From Desulfuromonadaceae bacterium (lineage in GTDB: Bacteria > Desulfobacterota > Desulfuromonadia > Geobacterales > Pseudopelobacteraceae), in the NCBI GenBank assembly GCA_028712075.1, contig JAQTQX010000012.1, positions 1 to 64,000 of the forward strand: 64,000 nt of DNA, written 5' to 3'. Positions 51,111 through 58,308 of this stretch are shown here, one piece after another (position 1 is the first letter of the stretch; each line of letters opens with the position of its first letter). The notes under the pieces were generated by a model. It was not told where the DNA came from. It was given only the letters and a program-made list of their open reading frames with translations, and did no database searches. A program made the position numbers and the translations under genes.

Positions 51111-51307
51111 TGATGTTCCTCCTTTCTGGTTATGGCCTCCGGTGTTCGTGCACCGGGGGCCGTTGTTTTTGTGCCTCTGATAATTGCGCAAATAATTTCA
51201 AACTTTCCCAGCGTCGAGCGATGATCGACATATACGACAAGCTCTCCGCCCCACCAAAACTCCTCTATCAGAAACCCATTAATCGTTTCAGTCCGCTCAG
51301 GTCTCAC
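51107..51307 (-). CDS. Small protein between transposase and MuB genes
   Basis: Protein of 66 residues with a GTG start inside the MuA stop (ATGTGAG) and an end overlapping the MuB start (CAATGAG). RTETINGFLIEEFWWGGELV, then VYVDHRSTLGKFEIICAIIR forms a small beta-rich fold. Its tight coupling on both sides suggests a role in transposition or its control. No family known. Confidence 0.65.
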   Translation of the reverse strand: MRPERTETINGFLIEEFWWGGELVVYVDHRSTLGKFEIICAIIRGTKTTAPGARTPEAITRKEEHQ

Positions 51308-52905
51308 ATCGCCACCTGCATCTGCTCTGCCTGTATCTCACCCGCCAACTCGGCCACAAAGCGCCGTGACAGTCCGTTTTCCGTAATCAGCGCCGCCACC
51401 TCGCCCCGCATATCCCGCGATAAAAAGAACCCGGCCAGCGTCTGAAACTCCCGCAGGGCCTCGTCGATGGTGTGATAGCTGTCGATGTTGAGCGGGTTGT
51501 CGATCTGACGTACTTCCTTGACCCTGGTAGACAGCGTAAGTACCTTGCGGGGTGCCGTCTCGCTTTTCTCCGCTACCGTCTCAGTCAGATAGAGCATATT
51601 TTTAACGCCCTGCAGCTCTGTAGCTTCCTTGCGGATCTTCTGGCCTTCCGTCTCCGGAGGTGCCGCAAACTCGCCCAGACTGTTGGGGCGGAACTCCGTC
51701 AGCTCGTACTTGAGGCCGGTTTTCAGGTCGATCACGCTTTTGCGTTCATCGAAGATCCCGCGATACACCCACACCTTCGCATCATGGAGCCCCTTGACCT
51801 CGTAGGCGACGTTATCCAGCCAGACGACACCTTCCTGCGTAACGGTGCGGGGATCCCGTTTGGCGAAAGCGGCCAGGGCATCTTCCGGCAGGGCCACGGC
51901 GCCGCCCCGCCAGTTGATCCGCTCCCACACCTGGAGGCGGCTCTGCTTGCGCTCCCAGCGGTGCGGCCGGGCGTTGTATTCCGCCTGGTAGAGCAGTGCC
52001 CGGCGGTTCAGCTCGGTCTGGGTGATCTCGAATTTCTTCCAGTTGGACTCCATGAAGAAGGGGAGCTCGAACGATTGCCAGAGGGTGCGCCAGGGACGCT
52101 CGATCTTGCCGTGGGCTTCCTTGTTGAGCGGGGTGGAGGGGTCTGTTTCGACGCCGCACAGAGCGAACCAGGCGTTGGCGGCTTCCTCGCTCATCATCGG
52201 ACCGTGATCGCCTTTGATCTTCTCCGGAAGACCGAAGAACGGCTTATCCTCCCGGTTGCGCCATGCCCAGTCGAGGAAATCGACGTTATCGGCGCTGCAT
52301 TCACCCAGGGCCGCGACGTATCGGAAGCAGTGGACGCCGCTGTGATCGTCGGTCATTCCGTAGAGCCAGGGGCGGAGCCGGATCGGCACCGGCTTGTTTT
52401 TGTAGTCTTTGAGCCCCTTGTGGATGCGGTAGACGTATTCGCCGTTTTCCTCGCGGTGGACATAGAAGCATGACGAGGTGGATCCATCCACATGGTGCAT
52501 TTGGTTGGGATAATCGGCTTGGAATCTGACCACCCGGCGCCGCTCGTCCAGATTGATCGTCTCGCGAATCACCCGGTCAAAGGTGCCGATAGCGACATCG
52601 GCAAACTTTGGGTCAAGCAGAGCGTTTTCCGGATGGAGCGCATTCTTCACGGCCTGGGCTGTGGTAATCCTGCCCCGGTGATCGGGAGGTGTGCATTTGA
52701 GTTGAGCTATCACCCGTGCGGCCTCCTCAATCCCCTCGATCTTTCGCTCTCCGGTACGGACCCGGCCGATATCCAACTGGCGGTAGATAGTCTGCTTGCA
52801 GACCTTCAGCAGCTTTGCCCATTTCTGCGCTACGGCGGTTTTGCCGCCGTGGCCGACCCGTTCCATATCGCGTTTTATCATCTGCAGTGTCGTTGGTTCG
52901 ATCAT
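51304..52905 (-). CDS. MuA-like DDE transposase
   Basis: Protein of 533 residues from the ATG at 52905 with GAGG upstream. N-terminal DNA-binding helices (KTAVAQKWAKLLKVCKQTIY), then an rve catalytic core: Asp140 in HHVDGS, Asp233 in GDHGPM and Glu269 in AHGKIERPW, a DD35E spacing. A Mu-type C-terminal beta barrel (VVWLDNVAYEVKGL) and a helical tail for MuB contact follow. It carries out replicative transposition of the phage. Intact. Confidence 0.93.
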   Translation of the reverse strand: MIEPTTLQMIKRDMERVGHGGKTAVAQKWAKLLKVCKQTIYRQLDIGRVRTGERKIEGIEEAARVIAQLKCTPPDHRGRITTAQAVKNALHPENALLDPKFADVAIGTFDRVIRETINLDERRRVVRFQADYPNQMHHVDGSTSSCFYVHREENGEYVYRIHKGLKDYKNKPVPIRLRPWLYGMTDDHSGVHCFRYVAALGECSADNVDFLDWAWRNREDKPFFGLPEKIKGDHGPMMSEEAANAWFALCGVETDPSTPLNKEAHGKIERPWRTLWQSFELPFFMESNWKKFEITQTELNRRALLYQAEYNARPHRWERKQSRLQVWERINWRGGAVALPEDALAAFAKRDPRTVTQEGVVWLDNVAYEVKGLHDAKVWVYRGIFDERKSVIDLKTGLKYELTEFRPNSLGEFAAPPETEGQKIRKEATELQGVKNMLYLTETVAEKSETAPRKVLTLSTRVKEVRQIDNPLNIDSYHTIDEALREFQTLAGFFLSRDMRGEVAALITENGLSRRFVAELAGEIQAEQMQVAM

Positions 52906-52933
52906 GTCAAGCCTCGTTCGGAGCGGGATGAAA

Positions 52934-54190
52934 TTAGAAAATCTGGAACTTTGCCGACCAGTCCCGGCGCAGATCTTCAACCAGGCGCTCCGCCGAGGCG
53001 ATATTCCCCTCGACCTTGGCCGCGACCAGCGGGTTCTCGTGCAGCCCCTCTATCATCACCAGCTTGCCGATCTGGCAGGCCAGGGTATTGATCGTGTCAT
53101 GGATGGTCTGGTATTGTTCCTCGAAATGGCTGTCATCCATGTTCGCGGGTTCGTATTTCTCCAGTTCCAGGATGCGCTCCACAAAGGCTTTTTCCTTGCT
53201 GTGAAACCCCAGGGTCTCCTCTTTGACGGCGCCCCTGAAATCCTTTTCCAGCCGTGTCAGTCGCTTGTTCATCTCGGCCCGGTCAGTAATGATCCGCTCA
53301 ATCGCCGCCTGCAGTTCCTCGGCATGGTCCTGGTCGATGGGGATGGGGGATTCATCGGCGATGACGAGGCAATCGCCGTCGATGATGACGCTGCCTTCGT
53401 GGGTGAGTTGTTTCAGCTTGCGCATATCGCGATAACCGAGAGAAAACTGCTGACACGTCGTCAGAAATTGTTCGCCGAATGTTGCGAGATTTCTTAAATC
53501 TTCGTCAACTTTCTGCCGTGTTAGTCCTATGTAATCACAGTACTTTTCCCATGTTCCTATGTTCGGGAGGTCGCGGTATACCTTTGATTCCTTGATCTTA
53601 CTCAGCTGTACCAAACTGCTGATTGTCGTCACTTTTTCAATAAAAGACAGAGCCTGAACTCGGCCGATAATTTCATGAGCTTCGGCAATGCGCTTTTCCC
53701 GGTTGCACTGATCCATGTCCCTCTGCAGCTCATCATCCCGCCCGGCCTCATACGTGGCCACATCCATTTTTAGGATTCCGTCATGATGGTCATTGGTCTC
53801 TACCGCGATAGCCAGGATCTGCTGCAAGCGAGCCTCAAGCGCCGCCTTGATTTTTTTGTTAGCGGGGAGATCGGGCGTGTCATCAAGGATCATCCGCACC
53901 GTGTGTTCATCAGCCTGTTTGAGTGCATTTTTGAAATCAACGTCACTCGAGGGTAGCGTATTCAAATATCCGATTATTTCATCTTGAGTCAGTTCTGCCA
54001 TCGTGGTTGCCTCCGGTTTATTATTGGCATGTGCCAGCCGTACTAATTCTTTTTCAGTCATATTTCGGTAGCACTTCTGCGCACCATTGCATTGTTCGCT
54101 GCATTTTTCACAACAGCGCCGGCACCCTGGACGGGCGGTCCAGCAGAGTCTGCATGCCAAGAGCTGCGATGCGAGCGAGAGCGGCGCCAT
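52934..54190 (-). CDS. Early phage protein with Cys-rich N-terminus and alternative in-frame start
   Basis: 418 residues from 54190 (GGAAG upstream) or 355 from an in-frame ATG at 54001 that has a stronger GGAGG site. The first 45 residues are Cys-rich (ACRLCWTARPGCRRCCEKC, then CNGAQKC), like a zinc-binding knuckle. The rest is helical, with AHEIIGRVQALSFIEKVTTI, PNIGTWEKYCDYIGLTRQKV and a long coiled coil near the end. Its place before MuA suggests a replication or regulation role. Family unknown. Both forms may be made. Confidence 0.65.
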   Translation of the reverse strand: MAPLSLASQLLACRLCWTARPGCRRCCEKCSEQCNGAQKCYRNMTEKELVRLAHANNKPEATTMAELTQDEIIGYLNTLPSSDVDFKNALKQADEHTVRMILDDTPDLPANKKIKAALEARLQQILAIAVETNDHHDGILKMDVATYEAGRDDELQRDMDQCNREKRIAEAHEIIGRVQALSFIEKVTTISSLVQLSKIKESKVYRDLPNIGTWEKYCDYIGLTRQKVDEDLRNLATFGEQFLTTCQQFSLGYRDMRKLKQLTHEGSVIIDGDCLVIADESPIPIDQDHAEELQAAIERIITDRAEMNKRLTRLEKDFRGAVKEETLGFHSKEKAFVERILELEKYEPANMDDSHFEEQYQTIHDTINTLACQIGKLVMIEGLHENPLVAAKVEGNIASAERLVEDLRRDWSAKFQIF

Positions 54191-54192
54191 TG

Positions 54193-54489
54193 CTATGCTT
54201 CCAGTGTTTTAAGTTCGCTCTGCAGCGTGTCAATCTTGCCCTGCAGACCCATTTTATAAGCCGAGTACATCCCGACGATCCGCAACCCCGGCTCGTATAG
54301 GTCGCCGGTCTGTTTTATCCATTTGCGCTCCACGGCGGTGATCAGGTGGCTCATCACCGTGGCGTGCGGCATCCCGAGCGCCCGCGATATCTGTGTAGCC
54401 GTGACCGGCCCGGTCTGCTGGTGGATATGCTCGATCAGGTCGATGAATTTGTAGTTGGACTGTACCGGGTTGTAGGTTTTGGTGCTCAT
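54193..54489 (-). CDS. Winged-helix early regulator
   Basis: Protein of 98 residues from the ATG at 54489. FIDLIEHIHQQTGPVTATQI, SRALGMPHATVMSHLITAVE and KWIKQTGDLYEPGLRIVGMY form a winged helix of the IclR N-terminal type, then a short coiled coil. ATGA overlap with the mini-gene upstream. Probably regulates early phage genes. Confidence 0.68.
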   Translation of the reverse strand: MSTKTYNPVQSNYKFIDLIEHIHQQTGPVTATQISRALGMPHATVMSHLITAVERKWIKQTGDLYEPGLRIVGMYSAYKMGLQGKIDTLQSELKTLEA

Positions 54490-54650
54490 GGTGTTTTCTC
54501 CACTTCCGCTACCCAGGCGTCTATTGCCTGACTGTATTTTTTCTTTGCTTTGGCGAAGCGGCTCGACGCCGCTGATAGCTGTATCCGGGCCGCACACATT
54601 TCTTCCTCTGCAGCGTTCTTGACTGCTCGTAGTTCGTCGGCTTTGCTCAT
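54486..54650 (-). CDS. Small coiled-coil early protein
   Basis: Protein of 54 residues: SKADELRAVKNAAEEEMCAA, then RFAKAKKKYSQAIDAWVAEV. One helix with charged heptads. ACGGAGGTAACACA is a strong ribosome site; the stop overlaps the next ATG (CCATGA). Function unknown. Confidence 0.62.
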   Translation of the reverse strand: MSKADELRAVKNAAEEEMCAARIQLSAASSRFAKAKKKYSQAIDAWVAEVEKTP

Positions 54651-54654
54651 TGTG

Positions 54655-55092
54655 TTACCTCCGTATTTTACATTGTGCTTCTAACTGAGCGCATTCCTGC
54701 TCCAATCTCTCCAGCTCCATCCGCTTGCGAGCCAGCCGGATCAGCGGCATATCCTCTGCCGTGAGCACTCCTGCCCCTAATTCCTCCAGGCTGAATTCAA
54801 ACGGGTCAAAGCGTCCTGCCAGTTTACAGGCGGCAACCACCTGCACCATGGTCGGCTGATACTGCGGGTCGCTGGAAAGAATCTTTTCAAACACCGATCC
54901 TTTAACTTCTATCCCGGTAGATCTACTGATCATGGCCGCTACAATATAGCGGTCACGTGGCTGCAGCATTTTGGATAGCCGCTGCTTGATACCCAGGCTG
55001 AGATGCTCCAGGGAACCTGCTGATAATTCGGTATCAAACAGGTTCTGCTGCGCGGACATTCCTTTGTCTTTTTTGGCTGATTGATTGGACAT
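54655..55092 (-). CDS. Hypothetical early phage protein
   Basis: Protein of 145 residues. QPRDRYIVAAMISRSTGIEV and MVQVVAACKLAGRFDPFEFS alternate helices, ending in a basic coiled coil (RKRMELERLEQECAQLEAQC). GAGGG precedes the ATG. The pattern suggests a DNA-associated regulator but no motif is diagnostic. Confidence 0.6.
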   Translation of the reverse strand: MSNQSAKKDKGMSAQQNLFDTELSAGSLEHLSLGIKQRLSKMLQPRDRYIVAAMISRSTGIEVKGSVFEKILSSDPQYQPTMVQVVAACKLAGRFDPFEFSLEELGAGVLTAEDMPLIRLARKRMELERLEQECAQLEAQCKIRR

Positions 55093-55159
55093 GACATCCC
55101 TCTAAAAACTGTTACTCTCAAGAAAAGTTTGATATATTCTCGCATCTCGGAGGTACAGG

Positions 55160-55417
55160 ATGAAAACCATAGATGATTGGCTCCGTGACAACCCAACTGC
55201 ATTAATTAATATGATGCGCGGATACATAAGCGCCTCACACCTGATAATCATTGAAGAACTCAGAGATATTCAATCCCAGCCGTTTGACGCGGATGCCGAG
55301 ACAAAGCGGCTCTACGATTTTCAAAAACTTTTGGCAGAGCATTTCGATCTGGATTACGAGCGAGCCCAGGTCCAGGCAATGAAAGAAAAGCGTGAAGCCC
55401 GGCAGCGGGAGCGGTAA
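55160..55417 (+). CDS. Small + strand protein in the early region
   Basis: Protein of 85 residues: KTIDDWLRDNPTALINMMRG, then RLYDFQKLLAEHFDLDYERA and a basic tail KEKREARQRER. CGGAGGTACAGG is a strong ribosome site. It faces the other early genes, which is odd for Mu-like phages; such inserted reverse-strand genes are often cargo. A - strand frame at 55260-55472 competes with it (see next entry). Confidence 0.5.
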   Translation: MKTIDDWLRDNPTALINMMRGYISASHLIIIEELRDIQSQPFDADAETKRLYDFQKLLAEHFDLDYERAQVQAMKEKREARQRER

Positions 55418-55472
55418 GCTCCTGAAAGAAACTGACAGCCTCTTCAAGCGTGCCGAAGGTCAAGGCGTTCAT
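55260..55472 (-). CDS. Possible small early gene opposite the + strand gene
   Basis: Protein of 70 residues beginning NALTFGTLEEAVSFFQELTA, with GGAGG five bases before the ATG and an ATGA overlap with the Ner-like stop. The first 25 residues look coding; the rest is antisense to the + strand gene and Arg/Pro-rich. Both cannot be fully functional without overlap constraint. Low confidence. Confidence 0.35.
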   Translation of the reverse strand: MNALTFGTLEEAVSFFQELTAPAAGLHAFLSLPGPGLARNPDRNALPKVFENRRAALSRHPRQTAGIEYL

Positions 55473-55696
55473 GCGGCCTCCAGATATTGAGCTGGTGTGT
55501 CGGGAAAAAAGGTTTGTACCGGGATCTGGCACTTTTGGGCAACCAGGAGCCGAACTCGATAACCCTTACGCTGTCCGGAAAGCACCATAAATACATACTC
55601 GCGAGATACGTCGGCCTCATCGGCTATTGATTTATTGGTAATGCCTCTCCGAACCATTTCGGAACGAATAAAGCGGTAACGCTCCTGTGACGACAT
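55469..55696 (-). CDS. Ner-like DNA-binding protein
   Basis: Protein of 75 residues from the ATG at 55696 (GGAGGTAGCCACT upstream; a longer frame to 55726 has a weaker site). RYRFIRSEMVRRGITNKSIA then DEADVSREYVFMVLSGQRK is a lambda-repressor-like helix-turn-helix. It is the first gene of the early operon, divergent from the repressor, as Ner is in Mu. It should turn down both the repressor and early promoters. Confidence 0.75.
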   Translation of the reverse strand: MSSQERYRFIRSEMVRRGITNKSIADEADVSREYVFMVLSGQRKGYRVRLLVAQKCQIPVQTFFPDTPAQYLEAA

Positions 55697-55775
55697 AGTG
55701 GCTACCTCCTCTTTTTTTTGTTTCATGGCGTTAACCCTTGTTAAGTTGTTTTGTGTGAACTGTTAACAATAGAAA

Positions 55776-55826
55776 TATTGCATTTTGCGATACAAGTCAA
55801 CAAAAAAATAACGCAAATTGCGTTAT
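55776..55826. promoter_or_regulatory. Repressor/Ner control region with two operator-like palindromes
   Basis: TATTGCATTTTGCGATA (55776-55792) is a near palindrome. ATAACGCAA-A-TTGCGTTAT (55808-55826) is a perfect 9+1+9 palindrome overlapping the repressor start codon at 55825. Between the Ner-like start and these, GTTAAC recurs at 55730 and 55762 (CTGTTAACAA), a likely second set of sites. A third copy of the first motif lies at 55980-55996. Confidence 0.6.
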
Positions 55827-56280
55827 GGGTGTTTTTATGCGTACAGCCAACGAAATACTTGATGAAATACGGGCGCGAAAGGGCTTAGGTTCTGATACAG
55901 CCCTTGGCGAACTCTTTGGAGTCAAGCAATCAACCGTAGGATCGTGGCGTGCGAGGAATACTTTACCTTTCGCAGACGTTATTGCATTTTGCGATAAAGA
56001 AGGTATCTCTACTGATGTACTGTTTATAGAATGTAAGCCAAATCAAAAGCCGGTACTTTCTGCCGAGCCAGCCCCTATCTACCTTACAGAGGTGAGCCCG
56101 GAACGGAAGAAAAAAATGAAACTGAGGAACATGTTGGACCGGATCATCGATGAAGGGGATCAGAAAAAGATCAAAGCAGTGGAAGCACAGCTTGACCTGT
56201 TAGATCCTGGTGAAAAAAAGCAGAGCGGAACTCATGAGAATGATGGCGGCGGCGGGTATATGGGTGGCAGTGTGGCGTGA
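55825..56280 (+). CDS. Phage CI-type repressor
   Basis: Protein of 151 residues (or 147 from the ATG at 55837). NEILDEIRARKGLGSDTALG, then ELFGVKQSTVGSWRARNTLP and FADVIAFCDKEGISTDVLF are the Phage_CI_repr helix-turn-helix domain of P2/186-like repressors. A polar linker and a helical oligomerisation tail follow. No serine-protease cleavage site is evident, so it is probably not RecA-cleaved. No good ribosome site at either start: the mRNA may be leaderless. Divergent from the Ner-like gene. Confidence 0.82.
   Translation: MGVFMRTANEILDEIRARKGLGSDTALGELFGVKQSTVGSWRARNTLPFADVIAFCDKEGISTDVLFIECKPNQKPVLSAEPAPIYLTEVSPERKKKMKLRNMLDRIIDEGDQKKIKAVEAQLDLLDPGEKKQSGTHENDGGGGYMGGSVA
55980..55996. promoter_or_regulatory. 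Third operator-like copy inside the repressor gene
   Basis: TATTGCATTTTGCGATA is identical over 17 bases to 55776-55792. It encodes part of VIAFCDK in the repressor reading frame. An exact repeat of a repressor-site-like motif within the gene suggests autoregulation by blocking or looping. Confidence 0.5.
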
Positions 56281-56313
56281 TGCTTGATAAATAATGGTGT
56301 GAGGGGAAAATTT

Positions 56314-56931
56314 ATGAGGAAATTAGTTCTGATACTAAGTTTTTTGATGTTGCTTCCATTTCAAGTATTTGGTGGCGATGCCGTAATCAACGATACCATA
56401 ACCAAAATCGAAGCAAACATCATTGGTGCCGATGGAAATTTCAAGGGAGATTTCAAGGGGGCTAAAGAAGTTTTAAAAGCCTCGCAGATGTGGAAGTCTG
56501 ATGAAAAATTGTATCGCGCACTATCGGATGAAATTGATAAATATGAACAGTATTATGAGCGCTGGGAGGCTTTCTATAAATTGGCCCTTGCCAAAGAAGA
56601 TGAAACTGCGGCGATCGCTAATTATCCGTACTTGGTTCAGGCATATAACGACTTACCCGACAAGTATCATTTTTCTGAGAGATTTACTCGCGGACTCAAA
56701 GGAGGCGCGGAATCATCTATTAACTGGGCCGAGAAGTTTGTAAGAAAAGAGTGTGGTGATGACTACCAGAAGATCAGGGTAGGAATGAAGCTCGCCCAGG
56801 TGCAGAAATGCGTCGCAGAGTATTTTCTACATGGCCAGACAGGTTTTGGTGGAAGTGTTGTCGATTATTACAAGCGGGGCGGGGCTTACCTTTATGTAAG
56901 GAATGGTATCGTTGAGGGATGGGGTGAATGA
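56314..56931 (+). CDS. Secreted cargo protein with BamE/SmpA-like C-terminus
   Basis: Protein of 205 residues from the ATG at 56314 (GAGGGG upstream; an earlier start at 56284 lacks one). Signal peptide RKLVLILSFLMLLPFQVFGG. The middle is helical (DEKLYRALSDEIDKYEQYYE, YYERWEAFYKLALAKEDETA). The end, KIRVGMKLAQVQKCV ... GGAYLYVRNGIVEGWGE, has the small SmpA/OmlA pattern. Base composition is more AT-rich than the phage core. Downstream of the repressor on the same strand, so it is probably expressed in the lysogen and alters the host envelope. Confidence 0.65.
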   Translation: MRKLVLILSFLMLLPFQVFGGDAVINDTITKIEANIIGADGNFKGDFKGAKEVLKASQMWKSDEKLYRALSDEIDKYEQYYERWEAFYKLALAKEDETAAIANYPYLVQAYNDLPDKYHFSERFTRGLKGGAESSINWAEKFVRKECGDDYQKIRVGMKLAQVQKCVAEYFLHGQTGFGGSVVDYYKRGGAYLYVRNGIVEGWGE

Positions 56932-57037
56932 CCTCCAATCGCACATCTGAACCGCGCGATTTTTGGCCGCCGCACATCTATCAAACTTTTCTTGATGGTT
57001 GTCGGTTTTTCCCCCGATGTAAAGCATCCGTCAAGAA

Positions 57038-57110
57038 TCGTCGCGGTGGTTTATCGCATGTTCGTATAGTTAAGTATCGTGCCCCCCTTGTGATGCTGTT
57101 TTTTCGTGAT
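57038..57110. promoter_or_regulatory. MuA-binding-site-like repeats at the phage left end
   Basis: 57038-57059 (TCGTCGCGGTGGTTTATCGC) is the inverted partner of 15874-15892, sharing TTTATCGCAT. A weaker unit lies at 57089-57110 (TGATGCTGTTTTTTCGTGAT). Orientation relative to the end at 57186 is the same as at the other end. Confidence 0.5.
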
Positions 57111-57186
57111 TCCTGTAGCGGGACGTTAACTGTGACAAAAATATAGAAATTCGGAATACTACTCGTGGAAAAGGATACGGGCGACA

Positions 57187-57232
57187 TTATCAGCAGTGCA
57201 AAAATTACTATATGTGCCAGTAATCGTTTCAT
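57187..57232 (-). pseudogene. N-terminal fragment of the host ORF split by the prophage
   Basis: ATG at 57232 with GGGG five bases upstream encodes MKRLLAHIVIFALL, the first part of a signal peptide, up to the phage end. The missing part is found at 15566-15742 on the same strand. The first bases 57187-57191 (TTATC) are the target duplication. Confidence 0.5.
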
Positions 57233-57668
57233 AGTACCCCGTAATCAGTTAACACACAAATCTCACTGCAATCGAAGAGAATAAAAGTGAATTTTAAAAC
57301 ATGGTATGAACCTACTTTTAATACATCGTTTCATACTTGTCAACATATTATTTGTGTCATAAACTATTTATTTATTAATTGTGTAATACAAGGTATATAC
57401 AGTGATATAATATCATTATTTATTCGATTAACACGTAATTTAATTCTTTCATAATATCAATTTTATTTCGTGAATATGACTGTTCTTACTCATAAATATT
57501 ATATTGTTGTATTTCAGTGACGTAACAAAAGTATATATTTACCATGCAAACAAATAGATTATATATTTCCTTTGGGGTATAGTGGCGACCCGAATCATCG
57601 GTTCTGTACGGCAACCCGCCAGTGATTCGGGTATTTAGAACAGGAATTAAAATTTCAGGTGAATCCAT
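57233..57668. other. AT-rich intergenic region
   Basis: No supported gene; a - strand frame at 57486-57785 is antisense to the MarR gene and has no ribosome site. At 57589-57631, CCCGAATCA and TGATTCGGG form a 9-bp inverted repeat around CGGTTCTGTACGG, a possible MarR operator or structured leader just before the MarR start. Confidence 0.45.
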
Positions 57669-58187
57669 ATGATAATGAAGCCGGTTATAGTTGCTGATAT
57701 AGTAGATAATGTACGCAGGATTTTTCAGGTATTGACCCAGCAATCCTGGAAGGTAGAGAGTGAGACAAGCCTTACAGGTCCTCAACTGTGGGTTATAAAA
57801 ATATTAAAAGAAGCTGGGGCAATGAAAGTTTCTGAGCTCGCACGACGTATGTATTTACATCCTGCAACTATGGTAGGATTACTTGATCGACTTGAAGTAA
57901 AGGGTTTGATAAAGCGGGAGAGGTCAGAAAAGGATCGACGCGTTGTGTTTATCAATTTAACCGAGCAAGGATTTGAATTAGAACGAAAATCGCCTGAAGT
58001 TGTGCAGAATTTATTAGTCAAGGGCCTTGAAACTTTGCTAACAGAGGATTTAAAATTAATTTCTGACGGGTTGGATCAAGTGGTAACTATTTTGGGTGTC
58101 GAGAACGAACCACCAAAACTAATTATGACGTCTGAAACCAATGTGCTGAGAAGAAGGAAAAAACTTACGGCAGACGTAGTGTCATAG
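57669..58187 (+). CDS. MarR-family transcriptional regulator
   Basis: Protein of 172 residues. N-terminal dimer helix, then the winged helix: GPQLWVIKILKEAGAMKVSE, LARRMYLHPATMVGLLDRLE and IKRERSEKDRRVVFINLTEQ with the wing Asp/Arg. A polar tail follows about residue 145. No cysteine-rich sensor. CAGGTGA precedes the ATG. It may control the peroxiredoxin gene next to it, since MarR-type regulators often govern oxidant responses; this is inferred from position. Confidence 0.83.
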   Translation: MIMKPVIVADIVDNVRRIFQVLTQQSWKVESETSLTGPQLWVIKILKEAGAMKVSELARRMYLHPATMVGLLDRLEVKGLIKRERSEKDRRVVFINLTEQGFELERKSPEVVQNLLVKGLETLLTEDLKLISDGLDQVVTILGVENEPPKLIMTSETNVLRRRKKLTADVVS

Positions 58188-58236
58188 GCAAAAGTTATGA
58201 GGACTACAAAAAGACTAAAAGAGTATTTTTATCCTA

Positions 58237-58265
58237 TTGACAAGTTTCACATTGGCTGGTATTAG
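58237..58265 (+). promoter_or_regulatory. Sigma-70-like promoter of the peroxiredoxin gene
   Basis: TTGACA (58237-58242) and TATTAG (58260-58265) with a 17-base spacer. Start would fall about 40 bases before the ATG. Confidence 0.6.
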
Positions 58266-58308
58266 TTCTCATCAGTAATTATTTTCACTTTTAAAGGAGA
58301 ACAATCCC

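Larger units (their letters stand above)
15743..57186 (-). mobile_element. Mu-like transposable prophage
   Basis: About 41.4 kb. It carries the whole Mu-like order on the - strand: repressor, Ner-like, MuA, MuB, Gam-like, GemA, endolysin, DUF1804 small terminase, large terminase, DUF935 portal/F fusion, protease/scaffold, T-like capsid, sheath, tube, tape measure, baseplate, tail fibre, Dam. Ends are placed at TGGCG (15743) and CGACA (57186), flanked by TTATC at 15738-15742 and 57187-57191, the 5-bp duplication expected of Mu transposition. The inward ends share TGnCGnnnGTA. Rejoining the flanks restores a signal-peptide ORF. All core modules are present and open, so it may still be active. 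No serine or tyrosine integrase is present. Confidence 0.85.

Noticed and set aside
51472..52473. Long + strand frame opposite the transposase
   Set aside because: Antisense to an intact DDE transposase with all catalytic residues.
15640..57130. Prophage ends at GTTAAC (15642 and 57125)
   Set aside because: GTTAAC and CTACA occur near both sides, but no matching 5-bp duplication was found and the host ORF is not repaired.
57486..57785. - strand frame before the MarR gene
   Set aside because: No ribosome site, AT-rich, overlaps the MarR start on the other strand.
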